A DNA stretch of 64,000 nt from Capsaspora owczarzaki ATCC 30864 (Eukaryota > Opisthokonta > Filasterea), in NCBI RefSeq assembly GCF_000151315.2, contig NW_011887302.1, positions 721,081 through 785,080 on the forward strand. The letters are read 5' to 3'. Numbering within the stretch: position 1 is the stretch's first letter; each line of letters opens with the position of its first letter. The translations under genes and the position numbers were made by a program. The notes beneath the pieces were generated by a model that worked only from the letters and a program-made list of their open reading frames with translations, was not told where the DNA came from and did not search any database. Positions 25,535 to 35,997 of this stretch are shown piece after piece.

Positions 25535-27300
25535 CTAAACCGATTGCGAATTGGAGGCATCCGCGGGCTCGACCGAGACGACGTGTGCGCCCAACTCGAC
25601 TGGGTGGGTCACGTAAATCTTGCCGGGCATGTTGTGTGCGCGCGCGGCAGCAAGCATGGCGTCGCTGACCTCCTTCTCTTTGCGCTCATCGCTCCGTTGC
25701 ACATAGACGTCGCCGCGACGGCCGCTCGTGAGTGCCAAAATGGTCGAGCCAGCGCCCGAGAGGAATGCTCCATGCGCGCCTGCCGCAATCGCCTGCCACA
25801 CGAACAAACAACAAAGCGTCGCGAGACAGTTAGGAGGCTGGGAAGTAAAAAAAAAAGGCTGCGTGGCGCTTTCAATCGTACAGCATCAATGACGGGGAAG
25901 AGCACGGGCATAATTCCACTGCGCTGAGGCTGGTGCAGCGCATCGCGAGTAGCCTCTTGCAGCTTGTCGAGACGACCAGTGTTGAATGCGTGCACGAGCA
26001 TGGCCGCCCGGCCGATATTGAACACTGCCTCGGATCGCTGAATCTGGGAACGAGGAGCGATGATCAAACACACAAACCACTCAGTCATCATAGTGTTTCA
26101 ACAGCGATCAAGCCCAAGCAAATGCAGTGAAAAGGCATCAACAACGGAGACTGTTAGCAGAGCCTTACTGTGGGAAGGAGAACTGCGCGAGCCGTTGCAG
26201 TTTCCATTGGCGTGTCGGGAACAAACAGCACCGCCTGCAGACCGTGCGGCACACTCACACGCGTGCTCATCCATCGTCGTCCAGTATGAACGCCAATTTG
26301 CAAGCCGCCATAAATGCACGGGGCCACGTTGTCTGGGTGTCCTTCGAGATCTGTGAGAAGCATCCCAATTTGTGTTTGAGAGCCGAGTTCACACTGCACA
26401 ATGTTGAAAGAGAAGCAAGAACGACAGACATCTTACCCGCGGCAATGTTCAACAGTTCTTCGTCCTGCTGCACCGAGAGCTCTGAAACGCGGGATTTCAT
26501 GTCGAAAGATTAGGACTTGTTTAGTTTCGCAATGCAGGCAGTGTCGAGCTCGACCATCATACACTATCCACTACATACCGTGCCCTGCCAACGTCAGTCC
26601 CGCTAGCAGCCCTGCAACGATCGCCGCAGACGAGCTGCCGAGACCGCGAGCGAACGGGATGGCATTTTTGAGCACATACGACAAGGTCGGGGTCGTCTGT
26701 CGTAGCAGTATCACGCACACCCAACAAAAAAGGTCAATCAGCACTTGATTTGATGCTTGTTTGAAGTAATGGAGCAACATTGGAGCAGCATTGACAATCC
26801 AAAAACCGACCTTGCCAGCAATCCGGAACGCGGCCTCAACGCCAACGACAACCTGGGTTCCACAAGTCACAAGTGCGGCAAACACAGAGTAAGAAATACA
26901 ATCAATAGTCCATTTTACAATGAATATTTGTCCGAGTCACTCAGTTCTGAGAAAACTCGGATACGCTTGGTAACTTGCCAGGTTTGAGGCGTCTCGCGGC
27001 AGTTCGGCCTGCCCTTCGCCGATAATCTCCATTGCAAAGGCGTCGCTTCGCTCGACAATCAGCTCGTTGAAGATGCCGAGCGCCATGCCTGCCAGATTCA
27101 ATGATGATCACGATCAGCTTGCTGCGGTCATATCAATTGGTCGCCCTCCCTTTGCGCTCCTCGACATCCACGCACAGCCGCCGTCCGCCCAATTGCAAGG
27201 GGAAACAATGCTCGGGCTCACCGATGCAGTCAAAGCCGGGACCCATGTTGGCTGTCGTCGCAGGGACGCGCACAACGACGCGGTTTCGCTCAACTGGCAT
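25535..27300 (-). CDS. thrB: Homoserine kinase (GHMP kinase family)
   Basis: Eight exons (27300-27222, 27088-26979, 26852-26811, 26696-26579, 26481-26437, 26350-26169, 26043-25882, 25792-25535) give 331 residues, within the normal range. Family marks are VRVPATTANMGPGFDC at the start, the GHMP phosphate loop IPFARGLGSSSAAIVAG, LEGHPDNVAPCIYGG (the typical EGHPDNV-A motif) and the C-terminal GAFLSGAGSTILAL loop. It phosphorylates homoserine to O-phosphohomoserine. The next enzyme, threonine synthase, lies head-to-head 442 bp away. Exon 2 ends CTG with GCAAGT following, so intron 2 is most simply a GC-AG intron. All phases close correctly, and an intron density of seven in 1.8 kb argues against bacterial contamination. 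Confidence 0.93.
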
Positions 27301-27742
27301 AGTATTGGAATCAAACGACGAAAGGACTGAAACGATTCTGAGACTCCCATTTCGGTTGAGAAAAAGTAAAACATCGAATCTGTCCATCGGTCTATTGTCG
27401 CAGGTCGCAGCAGCAGAGAGAATCAAGAGAGAATCAGCTCAAAGAACAGCTTAAAAACCGGCAAACGCTGAGCCGGTCTCAGAATTGATACAACCTTGCC
27501 CGGAACATTACCCGAGTCACTAATGAAGCATGCCTGATTGTATGCGGAGGTATCTTGAGCTCAGTACTACCTGGTACTGTGAGATTGAATTCACTACTGT
27601 ACCTCCGAGCACTCATCGTGCGTCCCAGGTCAATCACCACCATCACCACCATCATCACCATCACTATCACCATGATCATCCATCCATCAATTTCCTACTG
27701 TTCACTGACTCACTGACTCACTCTCTTTTCCTCCCCCCCCAA
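27301..27742. promoter_or_regulatory. Shared divergent promoter of homoserine kinase and threonine synthase
   Basis: The 442 bp between the two ATGs must contain both promoters. Visible elements are a CAC/CAT-rich repeat (about 27636-27686) and two exact TGACTCA heptamers (27706-27712 and 27714-27720), one base apart, starting 37 bp before the threonine synthase ATG. TGACTCA is the recognition site of Gcn4/AP-1 type bZIP factors, which in fungi control amino-acid synthesis. Whether it works that way here is inference. Confidence 0.6.
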
Positions 27743-30032
27743 ATGGTTGGCATCACGTACTCGAGCACGCGCGGCGGCGATCAGCATCTCGGCTTCCGCG
27801 AGACTGTCATGCGCGGACTCGCGAGCGACGGCGGCCTGTTTGTTCCAGACGAGGTCAGTGATGACAGAGATCCAATCCAGAGCATTGTGATATGGGTGAT
27901 ACGCGGGGTGTGGCGTTGGGGTTAGAGGGTTGGAGGGTTGTCGGTGATTGTGAGATTGAGGCCGACTGTGACCTTGCATCTCAACTCAACATGCATACTC
28001 GTTTTGTTGGGGGTTTGTCTATATGTATGTATATTGTGCGCGACAGATCCCAGTCATTGACGCTGCGACGCTGGCAGAGTGGAGCAAGCTCGACTTTGGA
28101 TTGCTCGCGGTTCAAGTCATCAAGCGGTTTGTCCATCCAGACAACGACAAGCTCGACGACGCCACTCTCACTGAGCTGGTTGAGCGCAGCTTTGGCACGT
28201 CGTTCACATCCCCGAAAGTGACCCCGTTGGTCGAGGTAAAGCCAACGATCAGAATCTTCATCCACAACCACATCCTTCGATAACAGGACCGAACAATGTG
28301 CTGGAATATGCACGCAGATAATGTCCTAACATCTATGCTTGGGGGGGGTAGGCTTCGGAAGATGGCGCCTTGTCCGTGCTCGAGCTTTTCCATGGACCGA
28401 CATTCGCGTTCAAGGACGTTGCGCTGCAATTCTTGGGAAATCTGTTTGAGCACTTTTTGACCACCACGCCGGGTGCTCGACCAATCACCGTCCTTGGTGC
28501 AACCAGCGGGGACACTGGAAGCGCCGCCATCTATGGACTGCGCGGCCGGAAGAATGTCCAAGTGTTCATTCTCTACCCGACCGGCAAAGTCGCGCATGTT
28601 CAAGAAAAGCAAATGACCACCGTCGACGACCCGAACGTCCACTGCATCTCGGTCGCAGGCACGTTCGACGATTGTCAAGACATTGTCAAGGAGCTCTTCA
28701 ACAACCCCGTGTTTCGCGAAAAGCACAATCTTGCAGCCATCAACTCGATCAACTGGGCCAGGATTCTCGCGCAGATTGTCTACTACTTTTCCGCATACTT
28801 TCAGCTTCAAGCTGCTCACCCTGAGCGCGCGGGTAGCAAGGGTGAGGTTGCTCTTGTTCATTTTTTGTCTATTCGTCTCGTTTGTTGTTCTTTTGTTGTT
28901 AGATTACTCACGTCGGCCTTGCACGAATCCTTCAACAGTCGTCTTTTCTGTTCCTACTGGCAACTTTGGCGACGTGCTAGCTGGCTATTATGCCAAGCGA
29001 ATGTAAGACTGAGCCATCTCCCGCTTGGTGCAATGATGGAGAACTTCTAGAAAGGAGATCAGTTGAACTCATGATCTAATCATCCTGGTTAGGGGTTTGC
29101 CAATCCACAAGCTGATCGTGGCAACCAACGCGAACGACATTCTTCACCGGTTCTTTGCGACTGGCGACTACTCGCGCAAGAATGTTGTCGAGACCTACGC
29201 TCCCTCGATGGACATTCAGGTTGGGCATTCGAATCTTGCTGGTGTCATACGCTATAGTAACCCCGCACTGACATCTGAGATTGTCACGCCAATCAGGTTT
29301 CCAGCAACTTTGAGCGCTACTTGTTCTACTTGGCTGGCCAAGACCCACGTCAAGTCGGAGCATGGATGGCTCAGTTGCGCGATAACGGCAAAATCGAGGT
29401 AGTTTGGAGAGAGACCTACGACGCCAACCAGATGCACTTCAATGACACTCAACCAGGATTTTGGGTTTTGTTTTTCTGAACCAAATCAGATTTCTCCCTC
29501 GCTTGTTCAAATCGCTCAGGGCGATTTTGACAGTTGCGCTGTGGGTCAAAGCGAGGTACGTAAAGTCACAATGAAGTTCAAAGTACTGAATTTTTTGGGC
29601 TTGAAGAGACTGACGCTTGCTTCGTTTCCAGATCATTGACATTATTCAACGCACTGCAAGCGCTCGCAAGTACATCCTTTGCCCTCACTCTGCCACCAGC
29701 TACGCCGCCTCGCTGCATTACCTGGAAAAGGTGGCCGATCGATCCAGGTACGGGATTTCACAAAACAGAGAACGAACGACCAAAAATGCGCAACAAACAT
29801 CACTAACTTGCTCTTCCTCAATTTTTCCCCCTCTTACAGCACGTCGGTCATCTCCCTCGCAACTGCCCACCCAGCAAAGTTTTCGGATACGGTGAAGCAG
29901 GCCACCGGAGCACTGCCCGCGTTCCCTGCTGCGCTGGAAGCGATTCTTGACAAGCCAACCTCGTTTGTGACGTCGCCGGCGACTGCTGCCAGCATTGCTG
30001 CGATTCTCGATGACCATTGGCGAGGTTTGTAG
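27743..30032 (+). CDS. thrC: Threonine synthase (PLP-dependent)
   Basis: Nine exons (27743-27853, 28047-28235, 28352-28841, 28939-29002, 29093-29219, 29297-29398, 29490-29555, 29632-29747, 29840-30032) give 485 residues if it ends at the TAG at 30032. It starts ITYSSTRGGDQHLGFRETV. The PLP lysine lies in HGPTFAFKDVALQ, the phosphate-binding loop is GATSGDTGSAA, and VPTGNFGDVLAGYYAKRMG and LCPHSATSYAA complete the class II (yeast THR4/animal THNSL) pattern. It converts O-phosphohomoserine to threonine. An adjacent kinase supplying that substrate suggests a true synthase rather than a THNSL-type lyase. Exon 7's acceptor could instead be 24 nt downstream. The last exon may instead splice at 30024 into the methyltransferase that follows. 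Confidence 0.92.
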
Positions 30033-30115
30033 TCGCTGATCTCCCATCGCTGGCTCAGACCTTCGATCGTGGCTGTCTGCTCATGACTGGCTATCGCTTG
30101 TTTTGATCAGCTCAA

Positions 30116-31086
30116 ATGCGACAAGGCCTCGAGACATCCACTCATGAGCTTTTCGAAAAGTACTGCGGCCTCACTGACAAGACTGAACTTCGAGCGATTG
30201 CCACACGTGTGCAAAAGCAAGCACTCGAGGTATGCGTGTTTGTCTCGGACAAAGTTCATGATGGATTTGGTGCCATTTCATTCCTCTTGCTCCTCTCGTT
30301 GCCTATCGTTCTCAACTTTCAATCCGATGCCGTTTTGCGCAGGTGTTTCCCTATCGCTGCATCCAAGAAATGCGGTTTATGCTTCCGCGAATGCGTTTCC
30401 TTCCCTATTACAACCGCATCCTCGAAAATGTGGCCAACAAGAAGGTGTTGGACATTGGTTGCTGCATGGGCACTGATCTTCGGTAACCCGTGCGACTCTG
30501 TCATGTTTTGATGTGTTTGATGAGTTGACCAATTCGCTCACCGCGGCGCGCTCCTTTCCTTTTTTTCAGCCAACTCATCGTCGATGGCGCCAATCCTTCC
30601 AACCTCGTTGGTGTGGACGTGGCTGACGGCTTCTTTGCCCTTGGCCGCGAGCTGTTCAATGACGCTTCCAGGACACCTGCGCCGACCTTTGTGACTGCAA
30701 ACGTCATGGAGCCCAGCGAACGCAGCCGCCTCCCATTCAACCAGTTTGACGTCGTGTATGCCGGCAGCTTGCTGCATCTGCTTGACGAGGCCACGGTTGT
30801 GACCATGATTCAGGCGGCGTTTGCCCTGGCTCGCCCTGGCGGAGTGTTTGTTGGCCGCAATGTCGGTCGGCTGAACGCGCCTGGCATGTTCCCCCGCCGC
30901 TCAACCCCGGCAAACGCACCCGAGCAGCTGCGCTATCTGCATACCGCCGACACCCTCAAGCAAGCGCTCTTGGCGGCAGGATTCTCGAAAGCGGAGGTTG
31001 TTTCCGGCCGCGAGAGCATGCTCGATCTGCACAGCGAGCGCGAGCGTGACGAGATGTGCTTTTTGTCCTTCTGTGCGGAGCGTTGA
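30116..31086 (+). CDS. SAM-dependent methyltransferase, possibly fused to threonine synthase
   Basis: Three exons (30116-30229, 30343-30482, 30570-31086) give 256 residues if it starts at its own ATG. SAM motif I is VLDIGCCMGTDLRQL, with an acidic residue in LVGVDVADGF, then FDVVYAGSLLHLL and RPGGVFVGRNVG. The segment before it (HELFEKYCGL, then VFPYRCIQEMRFM) matches the N-terminal region of a methyltransferase family seen mainly in fungi, so the domain is complete. Its substrate is unknown. Only 83 bp separate it from the threonine synthase stop. A splice from 30024 (CGAG/GTTTGT) to 30111 (GATCAG/CTC) would keep frame and make a fusion of about 740 residues. I annotate it separately but consider both models open. 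Confidence 0.78.
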
Positions 31087-31313
31087 GCATTGTGCGTGTA
31101 TGCGTGTGTGTATGTGTGTGTTTGGGTGGCATGTTTATGGAATCTGAGCGAATCCAGTTGTCAAAATTCGACCAATCTCGCAATTCAAACTTCTGACCAA
31201 CGACCACCAGACCTGACGTTGTATCAATCATCTCTGCATTTCCGAACGATTTTCCAAATGGCAATTCACTCATTCTTCATTCTTCTTGTTGGACTTGTTG
31301 GACTTGATCTGCA

Positions 31314-32177
31314 ATGGTTTGCCATACAACCGAAACGGTCTTGGAGATTGTCTACTGCTTTGCCGCTGCCGCCGCCGCCTTTGTGTTTGGCGGCATGTAC
31401 CACGGCCACCCGTTCATCCACGAGAGCTTTATGCGTGAGAGCAAGCTGCAGCCGTCGCCGCACACAAAGTGGCCGCTCATCATCGAGTACTTGACGGCGC
31501 TTGTCAAATTCGTTGCGCTCAACTTGCTCGCAACCGAGCTTGGCGTGACCTCGATCGCCGGCAAACTCTCGGTGCGTTTCGTCCTACGTTGCTCATTCAT
31601 GCTTTGCTTATCACACTGGTAGCTACGAGTAGGGGAGGCGAGAGCCCAGCAGCACTTTGGAGTTAGTAAGAGTGCGTAGCGCTCAAATTTTCAAATTTTC
31701 ACTGCACTTCCATTGCGCTTGTCTCCACGCTTCTTCATGCTTCTTCGTTCTCGTCGTCGCGTTTTGCGTTTTTGCGTTGCGTTTCTTGCTGCGTCTCTTT
31801 CGAAAGTGCAACCGTTGAGCGTTCAGTTGAGTCGCGGTCGTTTTCGAGTCACTTTCAGATTTGCGCGTCAAAATTGAAAATTTCCTCCTCTGAATTTTCA
31901 ACTTGATCTCGAATTTCGACCTTCGCTCATTCACTAACTCACTAACTCACGCATGGTATCGTGATTGAATTTTTACTGCTCTTCTTGTTTGCTTTAGCTG
32001 GCCGCCGCTCTCTGGTTTGCGTTCGATTTCCTGCCGACCGCTGCCGAATACGTTTGGGCAGGTCGCAGCTTTGTTCTGCTCGCCATTCACGGCGTTTACC
32101 ACCTGTCGTACTTGTTCGTGGGACTCTACACGGTCAAGTCGCTGGAGTATGCTAGCAAGCACCTTCTCCATGTTTAG
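31314..32177 (+). CDS. Small four-helix membrane protein, DUF1761-like
   Basis: Two exons (31314-31571, 31998-32177) give 145 residues with about four hydrophobic helices. The first helix (IVYCFAAAAAAFVFGGMYH) followed by HPFIHESFM resembles the DUF1761 family, where a glycine-rich helix leads into a WYSPxxFGKxW-type segment. Helices two to four are in ALVKFVALNLLATEL, LAAALWFAFDFLP and VLLAIHGVYHLSYLFVGLY. The function of that family is unknown and the match is by eye only. The 426-bp intron is long for this window and low complexity. An upstream hydrophobic ORF in another frame (from 31258) has no support. Confidence 0.6.
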
Positions 32178-32610
32178 ATGTGTCTGAGTTGCTGCGCGTT
32201 CGATGCCGAGTTGAGGCGTTGGCCAACCCCCCGTCACGACGTGCGTGCTCGTTCGGTTACAAGGACTCGAGAAGCTGTTCATGCGATCGACATTGCTGTG
32301 TTTGTTGTTTGAGATTGTGTGTCTGTCGGTTGAGGTTGTGTGTCTGTCGGTTGAGCGGTCACTTCAAATTGAGTTTTGCACAAATTCCCATTCAGCCACA
32401 CATTGTGCACTTGGCTACATTTACAGCTTGGGCACACACACCTACTTGACCAGTGTCTGACGGATACAAAACGCTTTTCCAAAAAAAAAAAAAAAAAAAC
32501 ACTCAGTCCAAATTTCCGTCCATTCTGAAACACATCGTTTCAAATCGTTTCCAATTCACACTCACTCAACTCAACTCGCATCATCACATCAACTCACTCA
32601 TATTGCTACA
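32178..32610. other. Intergenic region with tandem duplication and poly(A)
   Basis: About 430 bp. It includes a perfect 21-bp tandem duplication apart from its first base (32314-32334 and 32335-32355) and a poly(A) run near 32481-32498. No gene was recognised. Confidence 0.7.
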
Positions 32611-33413
32611 ATGTCGAACGAAGCTCCGAGCTGCGCGACGGGCGCCTGCTACTTTGACGCGTCCAAGGCAAAGGTCGCCCCGCCGACAGAGGCCAACCAC
32701 GTCAATCCCGCGCTGCTCGACGCCACGACCGTCGTGCCTGCAGAGGACCTCAGTGACGCGTTCTTCCGCGCCAAGCTGTCTGCCGAGCAGTACCACGTCC
32801 TGCGCAAGTCTGGAACGGAGAGGTCAGCATCATCATAGAGCGCACAAATGGGCGCACACGCACTGAGAAACGCGTCATCATGCTCTGAGCTGCCTCAGTC
32901 ACAACGAAAACAATTGATAATTTTGGTTGGATTGGCAGGGCATTCACGGGAGAATACTGGGACAACCACGACAAGGGCATCTTTCTGTGCCGCGCTTGCA
33001 ATCTGCCGCTCTTCTCGTAAGTTCGAACGCACGGAGGATTGTTCCGAGCACTTCCAGATGGATGGATGGTGCCATAGGGATGGGGCCCTCGCACATTTGG
33101 AAGGCACTATATCTCCGCATTTTTGTTGTTGTTGTTGTTGTTGTTGTGTGAATTTCGCATTGATGCGATCGATCGATGTGGCAGAAGCCAGGCAAAGTTC
33201 GATTCTGGCACCGGATGGCCGAGCTTTTACGATGCCGTCGACAAGAAGAACATCAAGACCGAGCGGGACGACAAGTTTGGCATGGTGCGTGTCGAGGCCA
33301 TGTGCAACCACTGCGATTCGCACCTCGGGCACATCTTTGACGATGGCCCCAGGCCCACCGGCTTGCGCTATTGCATCAACTCGGCTTCCATCAAGCTGAA
33401 CAAGCAGCACTGA
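32611..33413 (+). CDS. MSRB: Peptide methionine-R-sulfoxide reductase
   Basis: Three exons (32611-32822, 32939-33016, 33185-33413) give 172 residues. After a variable N-terminal segment of about 55 residues come the MsrB landmarks: [36 protein letters not shown], the [14 protein letters not shown] motif, [17 protein letters not shown], and RYCINSAS carrying the catalytic Cys. The two CxxC pairs (CRAC and CNHC) form the structural zinc site of this family. The enzyme reduces methionine-R-sulfoxide in proteins. No clear targeting signal is seen, so cytosolic location is the default. Intron 2 contains a (TTG)n repeat at 33123-33147. Confidence 0.95.
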
Positions 33414-33579
33414 ACACCAACTACTGCAACAGCTCGGAATAAAGCAACTGTTTGTGTGTCTGCTTGATGACAATGTATACTTGTCTGGCAAAGCAGCAAA
33501 ACTGTACATGAAAACAACAAAATCAAACAGAAACCAAAAAGAAAAAAATACAAGACACCCGCATTTGTGTGCGTGTTCA

Positions 33580-34191
33580 CTATGGCTTGCAGCCCATCAA
33601 CGTCTGGTGCACAACGTCTCGATAGGGCTCGTCTGTGACAGTGGCGTCTGCAGTGAGGTACGCCAGGTAGAATGCGTGCACGGCATAGTCAAACTCTTCC
33701 TTTCGCGCGTGCTCTGCTCCCAGCGCCATCCAGTCCAGCGGCCCAAGCACGCGCGTGTGGCTCAATGCAGCATCGACTGCGGCTTGTCGCACCGTGTCAA
33801 ACTCTGGCAGAATGTTGTGAATCTCTCGTCCGATCGCGCCGTAGTTGATGGGCGAGCAAAAGTGCAACGGAAACGACTCGGTGTAGAACTCGCAGTAGAC
33901 CACCGATCCGGCAAAGCTGAGCGCAAACAGTCCTGCCATGCGTCTCCAGTTGATGGGTCTGTGCGTGACGCGCGGGAAGGCCGTCTGTGAAGTTGAAGAT
34001 GCGCCAGCGTGTCCAGCGCGTGTGGCCAAGGCGGCGCGACTGGACCAACGCAGCCTCGTCCGCAGAGACCCAGCTGGGTGACTGGCAGTGTTCATCAGAG
34101 GCAATCGCGAAAAGCATCCTATCCGCGTGCTCAGGCAGTGCGGGCCGGCGTGACGAGCCAGCAGCAGTCCTGCGAGTCCACTTGCGAGCAT
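33580..34191 (-). CDS. Unknown single-pass membrane protein, possibly mitochondrial
   Basis: A single ORF of 203 residues that I do not recognise. The first 75 residues are Arg/Ser/Ala-rich with few acids, consistent with a mitochondrial presequence. One membrane helix follows (MAGLFALSFAGSVVYCEFY) directly after a basic NWRR. The C-terminal 95 residues look globular and conserved in style (NILPEFDTVRQAAVDAAL, DWMALGAEHARKEEFDYAVHAFYLAYLT) and are followed by the stop. The topology would suit an inner-membrane protein facing the intermembrane space. The neighbour MsrB is convergent, 166 bp away. An intron near the presequence cannot be excluded. Confidence 0.65.
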   Translation of the reverse strand: MLASGLAGLLLARHAGPHCLSTRIGCFSRLPLMNTASHPAGSLRTRLRWSSRAALATRAGHAGASSTSQTAFPRVTHRPINWRRMAGLFALSFAGSVVYCEFYTESFPLHFCSPINYGAIGREIHNILPEFDTVRQAAVDAALSHTRVLGPLDWMALGAEHARKEEFDYAVHAFYLAYLTADATVTDEPYRDVVHQTLMGCKP

Positions 34192-35176
34192 GATGGTTTG
34201 CTCGCTCTACTTGGCTTGGCTTGAATGTGTACACAAAGGCTTGCTGATGCACAAGTTTGATGAATGGAGTATGTACTTGAATTTGCTGTGAGTTGCAGAG
34301 GGTCGAAAGAAGTGAGACTGAGCTGTTTCGGTCAGAATCTGACAACTCGAGACTGAGGTCTCAGAACAGCAGCCCCGCCTTGAAAACAGCGCTTTTGCCA
34401 TGAACAATAATGCAGGATACAGAGAGACGGCGCGTAAATGGGCGCAGCACCAACGGAAAAATGCAACCCATAACTCGCTTTGCGCCATTCGGTGAACTGG
34501 CTAGCCGACGCTCAACGCCAATCGTGTCCCAGGCCCTCTGTACTCGCGCAAGAAGTTACATCGGGTCTTCTCGTTTTCGGACGAGGAGCTCGATCTCTTC
34601 TATCCCAATGTCCTTTAATCAAACGAGCCCGATCCGTCTATCTGTTGACGGGGCTCGTTCAAGCTGGACGGCGATTAACGCATCTTGCCAATCTGAGTGG
34701 CGCTAACTCACAGTGGGAGCATCACATTTCGGCGTGCGACAGCACCAATCTATACAAACCCTCTTCATTTGCTTTGACTTCCGTACTCTTTGACATTGAC
34801 GACACGACACTGCTTTTTCTGCTTTCGGCTTCTGGTTTTCTTTCATTCTTCCTTGCTCAGACCGCCTGCTTCGATATCAAAGCCACAATGACGTAGATCA
34901 GCAGTCAAAGATTTGAACAACGAGCTGCACGATTGAATGGAGCTGTTGGACGAAAGCCGATTCCAACGCAACGAAATGCTCGAAAACGCTGCCTTCTCCA
35001 AACGGCCTGCGAACAAGCCCGGGCTGGGCACAACCATCTGCCATCTCGAAACTTGCCTGTCGAAACAGCCATGGTTTGCTTTTTGGCTCATTGAACCGAT
35101 CGGACTGGTGAAACGCGTGTTCGAACAATAAAAAACAAAAAAATACAATCCGGAAATAATAACACTGCTGCTGTGA
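34192..35176. other. Intergenic region with possible gene remnant
   Basis: About 985 bp between the start of one minus-strand gene and the stop of the next. On the plus strand, three coding-like stretches occur without a workable splice model: 34399-34488 (start MNNNAGYRETARKW), 34504-34617 (ending FSFSDEELDLFYPNVL and a stop, same frame but after two stops), and 34937-35131 (start MELLDESRFQRNEMLENAAF). This could be a decayed gene or chance; it is discussed as a finding. Confidence 0.4.
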
Positions 35177-35997
35177 CTAGTTCTTTGGTCGTCGCTTTGC
35201 CAATCGGTCGTCGTCTTCTTGTGTGGATTGCTCTGCCATGATAGCAGCCTGACGAGCAGATGGGGGAGCAGCGGGAGAAGGGGTCAAGAGTGGTCAAGAA
35301 GTGAGCAAACGCCCTGCAGCCCCGCCCCAACCACCACCATATATCGATACATAGTTTCTCCACGAGCTTCTTACCATTGGCGAAGTGCAGGACGAGAGCG
35401 AGAACAGGCGATCCGTGTCCTTGAACCGGCGCTTTTGCCTGTCGTTTGCATTCGTCGCTCTGTGCCAAACAATCCAACGACCATCCCCGCGAAAAAGAGA
35501 TGAGTTGCCAAGTCGACACTGCTCTGGCACAATGTAAGCCCGACCGAGTTCATGAACTCAACCCGAGCGTGAAGAGCAAGAAAGAAAGAAAAAGCCCGCC
35601 AAAAAGACGATTCAAAATCGAACGCAATGGAACTGCTCAGCCAACAAACCCCCAAACGTCCAGCTCGGGCTTCCCGACCGACCGAGAGTGAAGACAAAAG
35701 GGTCCCGCGTTGCTGTGCTAGGGCGAATGAGAGTGGGCGAGGGCGAGCAAGCAGAAGAAGGCCAAACCTGTTGCTCAAGTAGCCGTCCCAGCCGCGAATA
35801 ATGTTGCCGTAGAGCTGCGTGTCCTCGAGATAGCTGCCTTCGAAGGCGTAGATTTGCTGCTCGAGCAGCTGCAGCGACTTGTCAATCTGGGTCTTGCGCG
35901 CGAGCAGCTCCTCCAGCTCGGCGCGGGCGTTCGCCGCAATGGTGCCGCCACTCGCTGCAGCGCCAGACGCACTGGCCGCGCTCCCTGATGCCGACAT
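35177..35997 (-). CDS. MEAF6: MEAF6/Eaf6, histone acetyltransferase complex subunit
   Basis: Three exons (35997-35768, 35459-35375, 35248-35177) give 128 residues. After an Ala/Ser/Gly-rich start, the segment [20 protein letters not shown] followed by [19 protein letters not shown] and [11 protein letters not shown] is the near-invariant Eaf6 signature, a coiled coil followed by the GWDGYL motif. The next exon restores the conserved basic [14 protein letters not shown] segment across the intron, and the third encodes a short charged tail ending LAKRRPKN. Eaf6 is a shared subunit of NuA4/TIP60 and MOZ-type acetyltransferase complexes in the nucleus. All exon phases close. Confidence 0.93.

Noticed and set aside
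25535-30032. Idea that the thrB/thrC pair is bacterial contamination
   Set aside because: Both genes have seven or more spliceosomal-type introns with consistent phases and sit between ordinary eukaryotic genes.
30033-30115. A short ORF or promoter element between thrC and the methyltransferase
   Set aside because: Only 83 bp, with no recognisable promoter motif; better explained as a very short spacer or an intron of a fusion gene.
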